A stretch of 64,000 nt of DNA from Lunularia cruciata (taxonomy: Eukaryota; Streptophyta; Marchantiopsida; Lunulariales; Lunulariaceae), in the NCBI GenBank assembly GCA_948567375.1, contig OX419757.1, positions 43,772,001 through 43,836,000 on the forward strand, in the 5' to 3' direction. The stretch's first letter is position 1. Every line of letters starts with the position of its first letter. Shown here piece by piece: positions 43,005 to 54,450 of the stretch. A program made the position numbers and the translations under genes. The notes under the pieces are model-generated. The model did no database searches and was not told the origin of the DNA. It was given only the letters and a program-made list of their open reading frames with translations.

Positions 43005-43694
43005 TGTAACATCCATTTGTGCATGTGTGTAGTATTGTGATATTAAGCTTGGTATTGTAAATACTTGAGAGATATTATTTATATAGAGATAAGAGATAGT
43101 TCTACATTAATCATGATTAGCTAAAGTTAGTCATAGCTAAAATAGGGGGACCTTACTTTAGAGGAAGTGGAAAAGATGAGCACCACTATTTTGGATTCTA
43201 GTGTGTTGACTTGTTATTATTCCTAAGTGTTTGGCTTTGAGGAAAGAGTTGAGACTATTAGGCCTTCAAACCTTTTTGTTTTGGATTTTTCTATAGTCCA
43301 AGGATAGCCCATATGAAGGAATCCTTGACTTACTGGTTGGGTCAAGATGAGATCACATGCTTAGTGGAATATACCCATGTGGATGGATATTCCTTGATAC
43401 TTTTTGACTTTACTTGATTATTAGCCTAGTAACTTAAGTTATTGTGGTAAATAGTAACTTTAGTGCATAATTATTTCACAAATATATAAACAAAGGGTAA
43501 GGAGATACTCATCATCCTTTCATTTCCAATTATATCTCTCTCATTGAGTTCTCTAGTGAGCAATGTCTTGAGTCTTGTAGTGTTAGCCTGAGAGTAGTAT
43601 GATGGAGTTAGAGTTCCTTGCCTTCTTAGTCCATGGTGCGCAACCATAATATCCATCAGAGGTTCATTCTAAGTGAGAGATAGAACGGCTCACA
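43005..43694 (+). repeat. A3 5' LTR, complete
   Basis: 690 bases, TGTAACATCC to GGCTCACA. TATATAAA at 43483-43490 is a fair TATA box, leaving R-U5 of about 170 bases. It is the reference LTR of family A here, followed after four T residues by the primer site at 43699-43717. Confidence 0.9.
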
Positions 43695-43698
43695 TTTT

Positions 43699-43717
43699 TG
43701 GTTTTGTTGTTGGGACC
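43699..43717 (+). other. Putative primer binding site of A3
   Basis: TGGTTTTGTTGTTGGGACC, same place and gap as in A2. The following CCTCT is the target duplication of B3 and overlaps its end. Confidence 0.6.
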
Positions 43718-43720
43718 TCT

Positions 43721-43867
43721 TATGACAACCTAGCAAATATCACTTTTGCGGTAATCAGATAAGTATAGTTTGTTCATGTAGAGATACAATTTGAAAATAT
43801 CCAAATACAAAGAAAATAGTAACAATGTAGTTCTTCTTGATTTTGTCTTTAGTCTCTTAGGTAGCAA
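43721..43867 (-). repeat. B3 3' LTR, terminal part
   Basis: TATGACAACC onward equals 31357-31503 of B2. It is cut at 43868 by B4; about 250 bases of the LTR are missing before it resumes at 45404. Confidence 0.8.
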
Positions 43868-45403
43868 TCGCAAAGTTTGGAGGTCTATAGAAGAAGTTAC
43901 AAGCATTTGAAGTTTTGGGAGTAGATGTGAAGGGTAGTTTGGTGTCTTCGGGCCAATGTGACTTCATACTTCGTACTTCGGACTTTGGGTTTACATGAAT
44001 TTGGGTCTAAAGACTTTGCCTCAAGACTAAGATGACCGACTAAATCCGAGGAAGTCGGACCTCGGAGTGCAGTGAAGGTGACTTCGGGAATCTTGCCGAA
44101 AGCATAAGAGGAAGTTAGAGTAGGGAAAGAAGATAGTTATGATACCCATGACTTCAATTCCAGTTCTGATTGAAGATGGAACATGAATTGAAGGAGAAGT
44201 AGCAGTAGTGAATAAACCCGAAGCGCAGGATTAGACAATAAGTGTCTTTGGGTCAGTTACATGAGTGATTAGGGGAAAATGGGTTACAAATTGAAGGTGT
44301 AGATAGTGTATTCATGCTTTCAGTTACAATTCTTGACAATGACATAGTAGAATTAGTAAAGGAATTGATAGTAGTTAGACCCGAAGTAAAAGAGATAGGA
44401 GTGTAGGTGTCTTTGGATTTGACATTTGATACCTTGGAGAAGAGTGGGTTGGGAGATAGAGATTTAGAAAGCTTAACTATGATAGGAATTGCAGATCAGG
44501 AAAGAGAAGTGTTAGAATTAGTGGAGGAATTGGGAGTTATGAAACTCGAGGACAGAATATTAGGAAGTAAAGAAAAAAGAAGAAGAACTAGACATCGGAT
44601 TGGAGTAGAAACCGATTTGAGATTTGAATAGACAGATATGAAGGGTTGCATTGTCATTTCAGATCTGCAGGTTTGTAGAGTCATTAGGAAGAGGTCTATT
44701 AGGAAGATAACTGTCAATTGCTTCACTATTTAAGAGTAGCATTCGCAATCAAATGTTGTTCAGTGCTCATAATTTCTGAGAATAGATCAAGCAAAGTATT
44801 GTGAAGCAATGCTAGTCGCTTGAGCTTGATTCCAAGTATCAACGTTGTACTTGTGTTTGTGAGTGTTTGGAGAAATTCAAAGTGCAAGTCAGTGTGCTTG
44901 TTGGATGTTGGATTCCGCAACCTTGATCTTCATTCTGTGTGTTTGATCCTGAGTGAAGTGCAATCAAAGCAATGCCTTGACAGATTTGAGAGGAATTGTA
45001 GTGTTGGTAGTATTCTAGATTTGTGAGTGTAGTGCAAAGTTGATATGAAGCAATTTTGATCGAGGAAGTTGTGCCTTCAGTGGAGGGGTGGAACACAATT
45101 CTGAGGTGAAATCGTTTTGTAGTGAAGTGTCATTTTTGAGAGAGCCTGAATCATCACAATCAAGATTGTTTGGAAAGAATTGATGGAGTTGTGATTAAGG
45201 AGTGTGAAATTTGTGACAAGACTACGAGTCAATGCTTGTTACTCTCTTCTAGGTGTGGTTTCTCCCTGAGAGATTAAAGACGTAACCAAGAAGAACTACA
45301 TTGTTACTGTTTGCTTTGTATTTCACCATTTCTGACTCGTATCTCTGCGGGAACAAACTTTACTTACCCAATTACCGCAAAAGTGATATTTGCCGAGTTG
45401 TCA
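43868..45403 (+). repeat. B4: short-LTR family B fragment, inserted in B3
   Basis: Plus-strand LTR piece ending GAGTTGTCA at 45403. Its first part matches 50500-50640 of B5 in reverse, so it belongs to a subfamily with short LTRs. It holds only the ORF0 tail (44407-44640: LTFDTLEKSGLGDRDL, ERE..LVEELG) and the P2 box at 44727-44734. The left end is lost. Confidence 0.7.
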
Positions 45404-45796
45404 CACTATAGTTCCTCTCAAATTTTTCAAGGCATTGCTCTGATTGCATATCACTCAAGATCAAACACATAGAATGAAGATCAATGTTGTGGAATCTAAT
45501 ATCCAACAAACATACTAATTTGGACTTTGAAATTCTCCCAACACTCACAATTACAAACAAAAAGTTGACACTCAGAATTTAGCTCAAGCAACGAGCACTT
45601 AAATCAGCACTTCACTATATCTATCTTTAGAAATTTGGAATATTAAACAACAATATAATACAAATGCATTCTTTAAATAGTAAAGCAATCAACAATTACT
45701 AACAACTATACCACTCTTCAACAACTCTTCTAACCCACAAATCCAAAATGACAATGCACCTCTTCATATCTACCTCTTCAAATCTCAAAATGGTTA

Positions 45797-48200
45797 CTAC
45801 TCCAATCTGATGTCTATCTCTTCTTCGGCTTCCAACCCCAATGATCTTCCTATCACTTCTCCTTCTTTGGGTATATCTAATTCTACTAAGTCCTTCACTA
45901 TTTCTATTACTTCTTCACTCTGAACTACAATTACACTAGTAGGTATCTTATCTAACTCTTTATCTCCTAACCCACTCTTCTTGAATGTCTCAAATGACAA
46001 CTCCAAAGACACATGCACTCCTACTTCTACAACTTTAGATTTCTTATCTTCTTGCACACTTCTTCTAATTCTCCTGGACTATGAATTCACTAAATCTAAT
46101 TTGAGACTAACATTGTCTCCTACTACTTCCAAGATATTTCTATCTACTCTCTCCCTTAAACAAATCAGAAGAGTGTTCATATCAACTTCCTTTGCTCTTC
46201 TCTTCCTAGTTTCCTACACAAGCAACTTCAATTTGTGTAGTCTTGCTTCTTCCAATCTTCCTTCAACCTTCATGCTCAGCATTGCTTGCAATCTTCCAAC
46301 AAGCTCTCCTATTGATTTTGATGCATATCCCAAGATTGCTCTGCCTTTAACTCTTCCCGGTACATCGTCAACTTGTCTTTGTACTCAAAAGCAAGCATCT
46401 TCTTCTCCTCCACATACTAAGAACTCTGTAACTCAACACTTCTTACCAAGTCTCTCAATCTTTCTTCTTATTGATGTCGGATCGATAGCTCTCTCTACCA
46501 TGCTTGATCTTTCTCTACTGCACTCTTCTTCAGCCCTTCTAACTCCTGCTCCATCACTGCTGCCATCACCTTCACATGAATACTTTTGATGCATGCTTCA
46601 TTGACTTCCACCTTCATCTTTGTTAGCAACATTGTTTGCTCCTTCAATGCTTTGGCTTGACGCTACATCTCTCTTCCCCTTGACTCAAAACTCTCTTGCA
46701 ACTTCCCAAAGTCTTCTTCTTCAAGACTGTATCCAACCAAAGCTCCTCAACTTCTTCTTCTCTTTGAGCTACACATTCCTACAATCCCTTTACTTCATCC
46801 AAAAGAGACTTCACCATTTGCAACTCATTCTTCACCTTCCTTTGATCTTGCGGGACTACCTTTTGTTGTGCTTTCAATAGCTCCAACAATGGATTCACAA
46901 CCTGCATTAAGTATTGTACTCCTCCAAATTTCTCTTCATCTTCAACCTCATCTTTGTACTTTGTCTCTTTTGTCGGCTCCTTCTCCCAAAGTCTTGATCT
47001 TTGTACTTTTAGTGATATTGCATCGGAGCTTCCTTCTTCCCTACCAATTGAACTTGGTACTATAAGATCTTCCTTCTTCCATTGGTTTTCCATCTCTTCT
47101 ATGACCAAGGCTACACAAGGATTATCACTTCCTTCCATACGATCAATCATTACATAAAATTCTTCATCATCTTCCGCTTCAACTGATTGCTAAACTTCCT
47201 CTTCTCCATCACTCACTTCCAAATTCCCCACTTTGTAATGTGAGCTCTGCTTCTTCTGAGTCTCTTCCTCTAGACTCCATCTCCTCTTCAAACTTGGTTT
47301 CCAAAGTCTCTTCTCTCACCGCCTTCTTACCTCATAGAGTAAGTCTTTGAGTCTTCCATTGTGCTTGAGGCAAATCTTCCTCTTTAGGTTTAGTCTGCTT
47401 CTTTGTCTTTGGACTTCTTACTTCTTCCTCCTCTTGCTATCCCATTCTAATGAAGTGATCATCATTGCCCCGAAGGTGTGTCATGTAGTGTTGCTCTTCT
47501 TCATTTGCTTCTCATTGTAGATCAAGATGGAAATATGACACCATGCATTGCCTATCCTCTGCGGTCAACAAATTTAACCCAAAGTAGAAATGTGCTACAA
47601 AAGGTGCAAAATAATGTGCAGGTGAATTAGTTCTCCAATTGACATTCATCTGCCTTGTTTGCTGGTGGAAGTACTTTGCACAGTTCACCTTCACTCTTGC
47701 AAACATCTGGTGGAGGAAGATTGATGTTGCATATTCACATATGTTGTTCATTCAGGTTTGAACATAGCCATGATTGCTCTAACAATGCTTTGTTTAATTG
47801 GGGCTTGAGAGGACTCCACTTTGTAACCATTAGTCATTTGTGGAGCAAAGAATGAAGTGCAAATTTCCGCAATCTCCTCTTCAGCATCACACTTTTGATA
47901 GAAGGTAGATCCTAGTCGCCTGTCTTGCTTCCTTTCCCAATACTAACCTCCAATGCAACTCAATCCATTGAGCCGGATTTCCTCTCTTCCCCTTGACTTT
48001 AGGGCATTCCTCACAATTACTAGCAGCTATCTATGCCATGAGTCTTGGGAAACTGAAATTCCAATTCTAGGCTAAAAACATAATACAAAGTCTATTCAAG
48101 ACTTTGATCCTTGTTACGACATCTCATCTATGAATTGCAAAGCTCCTTACTATGAGTTTGTTCTTCACATTCTTTGCCATGATTCAATCTCTTGTTCTTT
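45797..48200 (-). pseudogene. ORF0 in B3 LTR, diverged subfamily
   Basis: Recognisable pieces: SPAHYFAPFVAHFYFGLNLL (47512-47751), LKVQRSRLWEKEPTKE and VQYLMQVVNPLLELLKAQQK (46779-47150), and the tail VEVGVHVSLELSFETFKKSG to EEEIDIRLE with stop at 45797-45799. The coiled-coil middle (46200-46780) is full of stops. Amino acids are better kept than bases when compared with B2 and B6, as expected for a protein that was once selected. Confidence 0.6.
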
Positions 48201-48770
48201 GGCACTGGAAAACTATTCTCTCTCCTAGTCGTGACACTCTAACCCCTTTTGGACTTCAAAAAATTTCACTCTCAAACTCACAGTAAGGAGCTTTGCACTT
48301 CATAGATGAGATGTCGTAACAAGGTTCAAAGTCTTGAATAGACTTTGTATTATGTTTTTAGCCTGGAATTGGAATTTTAGTTTCCCAAGAGTCATGGCAT
48401 AGATAGCTCCTAGTAATTGTGAGGAATGCCGTAAAGTCAAGGGGAAGAGAGGAAATCCGGCTCAATGGACTGAGTCGCATTGGAGGTTAGTATTGGGAAA
48501 GGAAGCAAGAGAGGCGACTAGGATCACCTTCTCTCAAAAAGTGTGATGTTGAAGAGGAGATTGCGGAAATTTGCAATTCATTCTTTGCTCCACAAATGAC
48601 TAATGGTTACAAAGTGGAGTCCTATCAAGACCCAATTAAACAAAGCACGTTCTTCACATTCTTTGCCATGATTCAATCTCTTGTTCTTTGGCACTGGAAA
48701 ACTATTCTCTCTCCTAGTCGTGACACTCTAACCCCTTTTGGACTTCGAAAAATTTCACTCTCAATTGGCT
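47790..48770. repeat. Inverted duplication (fold-back) in B3 LTR
   Basis: Arm 47790-48153 and arm 48285-48648 are inverted copies, nearly identical by eye. The spacer 48156-48282 is repeated directly at 48646-48770 (shared TTCTTCACATTCTTTGCCAT). The order is arm, spacer, inverted arm, spacer. The arms hold the FLAWNWN part of ORF0, so the duplication copies coding sequence in both directions. Confidence 0.85.
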
Positions 48771-49093
48771 TCTTGACACGCATTATTGCAGGATGACTAC
48801 TTAGAGGAATAGGATATTTACTTGACATATTTGATTCCTCGTGCGCAATATCAATTTTTTATTACCCCAAAGTGCAATCATTCCTCAATCAATTTCAAAA
48901 TTGACTCCCCATTCTTCTATGTGTTGATTTCCTATCATTGTCAAGGCATGCTTCTCTTGCCTCTGCCATTTCTTGAAGTGTACATTCTTGCCAAGTAGAA
49001 ATTTTGTTAGACCATCTTTGTATTGGCCTTCATGTTCCAATCCAAAGACAAGTACTTCTTCGGACTTGTCTCTTTGTACCCCCCATCGGAGTA

Positions 49094-50933
49094 TGTGACA
49101 ACCCGGCAAATATCACTTTTGCAGTAATCGGGTAAGTAAAGTTTGTTCCCATAGAGATACTATGCAGAAATGTCCAAATATGAAGTCAAAAGTCACAATT
49201 GCAGTTCTTCTTGGTTTCTTCTTTAATCTGTCAAGTAGAAACTACACCAAGAAGAGAGTAACAAGCTTACAATCTTGATAACTTGTCACGAATACACACA
49301 CACATAATCACAACATAGCAAATTCTGTCCAAACAACTCTTGATTGTGATGATTCAGATTCTCCAGAAGACGGCACTTCACTGCAAAGAACAATTTTGCC
49401 TCAGAATTGTGTTCCACCTCTCCATTGAAGGCACAACTTCTTCGATCAAAATTGCTTCACATCAACTTTGTGCTGCACTCACAAATGCAAAATACTACCA
49501 ACACTACAATTCTTCTCAGATCTATCAAGGCATTGCTTCGATGCACTTCACTCAAGATCAAACACATAGAATGAAGATCAAGGCCGCCAATTCCAACATC
49601 CACAAAACACTGACTTGCTCTTTGGAATTCTCCACACACTCAAAACTACAAACACAAAATTGACAATCAGAATTAAGCTTAAGCGACGAGCACTGAGAAC
49701 AACACTTTGCTTTATCTATCTTCAGAAATATCAATACTAAATAACATAAGACTACGAATGCTCCCCTTCAATACTAAAGTAAACGGCAGCTCTTCCTACC
49801 AGCAGATCTCAATTGACAATCTATCTCTTCATATCTGCCTTTTCCTATCTCAAAATTGACATTTATCCCGATCCGATGTCTACCTCATCATCAGCTTCCA
49901 AACTCGATGATCTTCCTACTATTTCTCCTTCTTTGGGTATAGCTAATTCTACCAATTCCTTCACTATTTCTACTACTTCTACACTACAATCTACAATTGA
50001 GCTCATGGGTAATCCATCTACATCCTTATCTCCTGACCCACTCTTCTCTAATGTATCAAATAACAAGTCCGATGACACTTGTACTCCTACTTCTACAACA
50101 TCGAGTCTAATTACAATCAATTCCTTTGCTAATTCTACTATATCCTCATCACAAATTGTAATTGAAAGCATGGGTACACTATCTACGCCTTCAATTTGTA
50201 ACCCACTTTCCTCTAATCACTCATGTTATTGACCCAAAGACATTTACAATCTGATCTTGCACTTTGGGTTTATTCACTACTGCTACTTCTCCTTCAATTC
50301 CTGTTCCATCTTCAATCGGAACTGAAATTGAAGTCATGGGTATACTAACTATCTATTCTTTCTCTATCCTAACCCTCTCTAACGCCTCTGGCAAGATTCT
50401 TGATTTCATCTTCATTGCACTCCGAGGTCCGACTATCTCAGATACAGTCATCTTCGTCTTGAGTCGAAGAAGCTTCTAACCCAAAGTTGTGTAAACCTAA
50501 AGTCCAAAGTCCGAAGACTCAAGTCCGAAGTCCGAAGACGCCAACCCGAAGACACTAAACTACTTTGTATAGTTATTCCCAAAACTTTAAATACTTGTAA
50601 CTTCTTCTACAAGCCTTCAAAATTTGCGATTTTGGTAGCAACAGAAAGCCTTGAACGAGACGCTTTCAACGAGATATAGTACACTTGATTTGGATGTGTG
50701 AACATTGAGATATAGCCCCCGCAAGAATCTTGACGTGTAACTTTCATTCCTCCTGTGGGTCTGCTCTCTTTCAATCCTGGCTGAGTCCGTCTTCATTTGA
50801 CACAAAGTCGACTTCTTTGGGTTTGATCAAAATACAAATTTCCTCTCATTTCTTCTCCATTTGGTTTCAATTTGGTTTTAGCAAGGCACTTCTTCTTCAA
50901 AACTAGCCCAAAATGAAAAATGTGGGTACCACA
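49094..50933 (-). repeat. B5: solo short LTR of family B, inserted in B3
   Basis: 1,840 bases, TGTGACAACCC to GGTACCACA, with perfect target duplication GAGTA (49089-49093 and 50934-50938). It keeps the normal terminal 0.8 kb and the ORF0 tail (49863-50171: VEVGVQVSSDLLFDTLEKSG, SLEADDEVDIGSG) but lacks the N-terminal domain and coiled coil. It resembles B4. Confidence 0.88.
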
Positions 50934-51057
50934 GAGTACTTTTGCTTTCCAACCCAAAGTTGACTTCTTTGAGTTCACGTGCATTCTTTCCTTCATAATT
51001 TGGCTTTCTTACTAACTTCTTCAAAAACTCTAACAAAACAAAAGATGTGGATACCAC
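50934..51057 (-). repeat. B3 3' LTR, first part after B5
   Basis: It resumes after the GAGTA duplication and ends GTGGATACCACA at 51057, the usual LTR start on the minus strand. No polypurine tract follows. Confidence 0.7.
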
Positions 51058-52602
51058 AACAACTTCCTCAATCAAAATTGTTTCATATCAACTCAGCGTT
51101 CCACTCACAAATGCAGAATACTACAAACACTACAATTTCTCTCACACCTATCAAATCATTGCTTTGATTACACTCCACTCAAGATCAAACACATAGAATG
51201 AAGATCAAGGCTACGGAATCCAAAATCCAACAAGCACACTAACTTGCACTTTGAAATTTTCCACACACTCACAAAATTGATACTCATAATTAAGCTCAAG
51301 CAATAAGCACTGCTTCACAACACTTTGCTTTATCTATTCTCAAGAATATGAATATTAAACAACATTTTATTGCAAAGGTCTCCTTTAAATAGGCAGAGCT
51401 CTTGACAATTACTAGCAAAAATACCGTTCTACAATAACTTTACCAACCTATAGATCCAAAACGACAAACCACCTCTTCATATCTACCTCTTCCTATCTCA
51501 AAACTATTACTAATTTGATCCGATGTCAACATCTACTTTGGCTTCCAACCCCAATGATCCTCCTATCACTTCTCTTTCTTCAAGTCTATCATATTCTACT
51601 AATTCTACTAATTCCTTTGCTTTCTTTTATTATCTCTTCACTACAAACTACAATTGCACTGGTGCGTAACTTATCTAACTTTTTATCTCCTGGCCCACTC
51701 CTCTCTTTTGTCTCATATAACTAATCTGAAGACACATGTTCTCTTACTTCTACAACTTTGGACTTCTTATCTTTCTTCACACTACTCTAAAGTCTCTCTG
51801 AATCTGAATTCACTAAGTCTAGTATGAGATTTACATTATCTCCTACCTCAATTATCTTCCTATCTACTTGCTCTTTCAAAAAAATCAAAAGATTGTTCAA
51901 CTCAATGTCTTTCACTTGTCTTCCTTCATATTTCTTGCACTTCAAGTAAATTCACTACAACTAGATTCTTTTCTAATTCTATCTTATCTTCAATAAGGAC
52001 TAAAATTAAAGTCATGTGTATCCTAACATTGTCTTATTTCACTACTCTAAGTTCCTTAGGTGACTTTGGCAAGACTCACAAAGTCACTTGCATCCTCAGA
52101 TTGGGTCACCTTTGTCTTGAAGCAAAGTCTCTTGACCCGAAGAACATAGATCCAAAGACACCAACCTAAAGTCCTTCAACTACTATATACATCTACTACA
52201 TAAACTTCAAATGCTTATAACTTTTGCTACAAACCTTCAAACTCAACAATTTTGGTGCCAATGGAAAGCCCTAAACAAGATGCCTCTAACAAGACATAGA
52301 ACGCACAGTTTGAGCATGTTGTCAATGAGATATACGCCCCGCAAGAATCCTGACCTACAACTTCCATTCCTCATTCAGGTTTGCCTACCTTCAGTCCAAT
52401 CTGAGTACTTCTTCTTCTAACACAAAGTAAGCTTCTTTGGGTCTAATCCAATCCGAGTACTTCTTCCTCTGACACAAAGTTGATTTCCTCAAGTTTGACC
52501 CGAAGACCCAATTCTTCTTCTTTCGTCTTTATTTGGGTTCACTGCTGCCTTGATATATTTCTTCTTCAAAACAATCAAAACCAAGAATATGTGTGGTACA
52601 CA
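51058..52602 (-). repeat. B3 5' LTR, truncated
   Basis: It begins inside the LTR (ACAACTTCCTC, equal to B2 near 31690) and ends GTGGTACACA at 52602. It has lost about 330 bases of its terminus and most of ORF0; only scattered tail words near 51515-51780 remain. A P2-like TATTTAAAG lies near 51388. Confidence 0.75.
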
Positions 52603-53717
52603 CCTCTCTAGAAGGCAAGATAATATCTTGCGTATAATTCTATATTAGAAAGGAGGAGGGTATGAGAGCTCACTTGGAGAGAACTTTAGCGGAGAAGACG
52701 GTTGAACTTATGTTTCAGAACTTGGACCCCTTTGTGTACCTTGTAGTTCATTATGACGTTTTTGAGTTGATTTTGTACATCTTGTACACATGAAAGGATA
52801 CATTGGAGAGATTGTTTGAGGTGTATTGTAGATTTTGGATATAAAGTGATTTTGAGAAAAATCTCAAGTTTAAGATCTAGACTTAAATCTTCTACACACA
52901 ATAGCTTGGGTTGTTATTCAGTTAGTACACTTGAAATTATTTTGAGTGCTACTATGCATATTGGGCTAGAATTTTTTTAGCTGATAGGGTTAGCTACTCC
53001 TTCAACAACATGCTCTCTGGAAAATTGTATAAAATCTGCCTTTTCTTCATTTTTTGTGAATTTTTGTGAAACTTTTCAAGAAACTTAAGTGCATTGTATC
53101 CTACCTATTGACTCAAAAATTAGAGAAAGATCACTCTTGAACAAAAAATTAGAGAAAGATCACTCTTGAACAGAGAGTTATAAGTTTATAAAGTGGGAGA
53201 GGGGGGGGTCTGAAATCAAATCAAATCTGAAATATGTGTGCTGAATAGAGAGATGATTAGGTCAAATGGCTATATGAAAAGGTCTGAAATTTTTTAGTAA
53301 CATATGTCCTAGAGTTGTGACCAAGTGGGAAAAATTTCAAAGGATTATGACATACCAATTGAGAGATCTGATTGACATTGTGAGGAGGGGTCAATTCTGC
53401 AAAGTTGAGATCTCATGCATGAGGAGTTTGAGAACAACAAAAGGCATGTTTGAGTGTTTAGAGTCATCTTGGGAATATGGAGTGTTCACCAAGAATGGAT
53501 TGAGGCTTTGCAAGGTTTCCTAAGGGTTTGATTAATATGCACTCTAGGATTTGATGTAGCTATAGAAATTTTGGAGCAACCTGAACCTTTTGTATTCCCT
53601 AGAGCGGATTACTCTCAAATGGTGTTAGTCATGTACATACTTTATAAGTAATAGAGTGAGAGAGAAGAAAAGAGAAAAAGAAAAATTGAGAGAAAAGAAA
53701 ACTAGTGAGGAGTTAAG
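52603..53717 (+). other. A3 leader with ORF1 remnant
   Basis: It continues the A3 leader after B3. The ORF1 N-terminal part is visible at 53317-53523 (ISCMRSLRTTKGMFECLESS), but the knuckle part is deleted: the reading passes to leader sequence near 53520. No other ORF. Confidence 0.65.
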
Positions 53718-54450
53718 ATGTGGAAACTTTCGGTTTTCTTTGGCAAGGATTGAGAACATGTGGAGGCCTTTGTGAGAGACTTCAAATGAACCTGCTTAGG
53801 AAAAAATGAGAGGAGGAAGAATGAGTGGGCCTCATTATTACCAAATTTCTTTGAGTATGCAGCTCTTACATGGTACAATCTAAATACCAAAAGAGAGAGA
53901 GAGGAGAGATGGGCAAGAAGAGTCTTAAGAGAGTTTGACTTTAGTACTCATTGAGAACTTTTTTTCCAGATGAGAGTTATGATAGATTGATGAATAAGAT
54001 TACTTTTCTCAAGCAAGGAGATGGAGAAAGAGTGAAAGTCTATGTGGAAAGAGTGGAAAAGTTAGAGTCCAGATTTTGCATAATTTTGAAGAAGGGTGGG
54101 GATGATGTGGAGACTACTATGATTGGCATGGGGGCTATGCTCACCAAGAATTTTGTGGGAGGATTGAGACTACAAATTATAAGCAAGGTATGAGAAACCT
54201 TCTTCCAAGGTTGAAGCTATCAAGATCACAATTTGTATGGAGGAGAGTTTGGAAGAGGATGAGAGTGATTTGGTGGTGAAGAAGGTTGTGCATCCTCCTC
54301 AAGGTTACAAGTATGGTGGAACTTTTGATACTTTGGTAACAAGGGTTGCACCACAAGTAGTATTTGCTTTAGTTCTTGCACCCCTACCAAAGAATCCGCT
54401 TCAAACCTTCATTGAACAACTTGCAAATCTCAAGATCAATGTAGTGCAAC
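53718..54450 (+). pseudogene. A3 gag, first part
   Basis: Start ATG at 53718, aligned with A1 and A2. It shows FLKQGDGERVKVYVERVEKL and DDVETTMIGMGAMLTKNFVG (53951-54193), then LEEDESDLVVKKVVHPPQGY (54237-54455). Stops near 53750 and a frameshift near 54190. The frame is cut at GCAAC by B6 and continues at 58242. Confidence 0.85.

Larger units (their letters stand above)
45404..49093 (-). repeat. B3 3' LTR, main part with inverted duplication
   Basis: It resumes at CACTATAGTTCC, matching B2 near 31757. ORF0 runs on the minus strand (45797 to about 48200). Between 47790 and 48770 a segment is duplicated in inverted orientation. From 48771 to 49093 the U3 part is diverged from other copies. 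Confidence 0.75.
43721..52602 (-). mobile_element. B3: composite family B insertion, LTRs only
   Basis: Flanked by CCTCT (43716-43720 and 52603-52607), and the A3 leader continues on both sides as in A2. Inside are a minus-strand long LTR (43721-51057, with B4 and B5 inserted and an inverted duplication) and a truncated second LTR (51058-52602). No gag or pol is left; the two LTRs meet at 51057/51058. Confidence 0.8.

Noticed and set aside
43005-43694. LTR-embedded gene also in family A
   Set aside because: Only short frames (up to about 70 codons) that are not kept between copies.
45981-46589. 202-codon plus-strand open frame rich in Ser, Leu and Thr
   Set aside because: It is antisense to the ORF0 coiled coil of B3; Glu/Lys-rich coding gives open Ser/Leu/Phe frames on the other strand. 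Similar antisense frames occur at 15702-16094, 8555-8947 and 55382-55825.
47790-48770. Fold-back transposon (MITE or Foldback element)
   Set aside because: Both arms are ordinary B LTR coding sequence and there is no target duplication at the ends; it is an internal inverted duplication.
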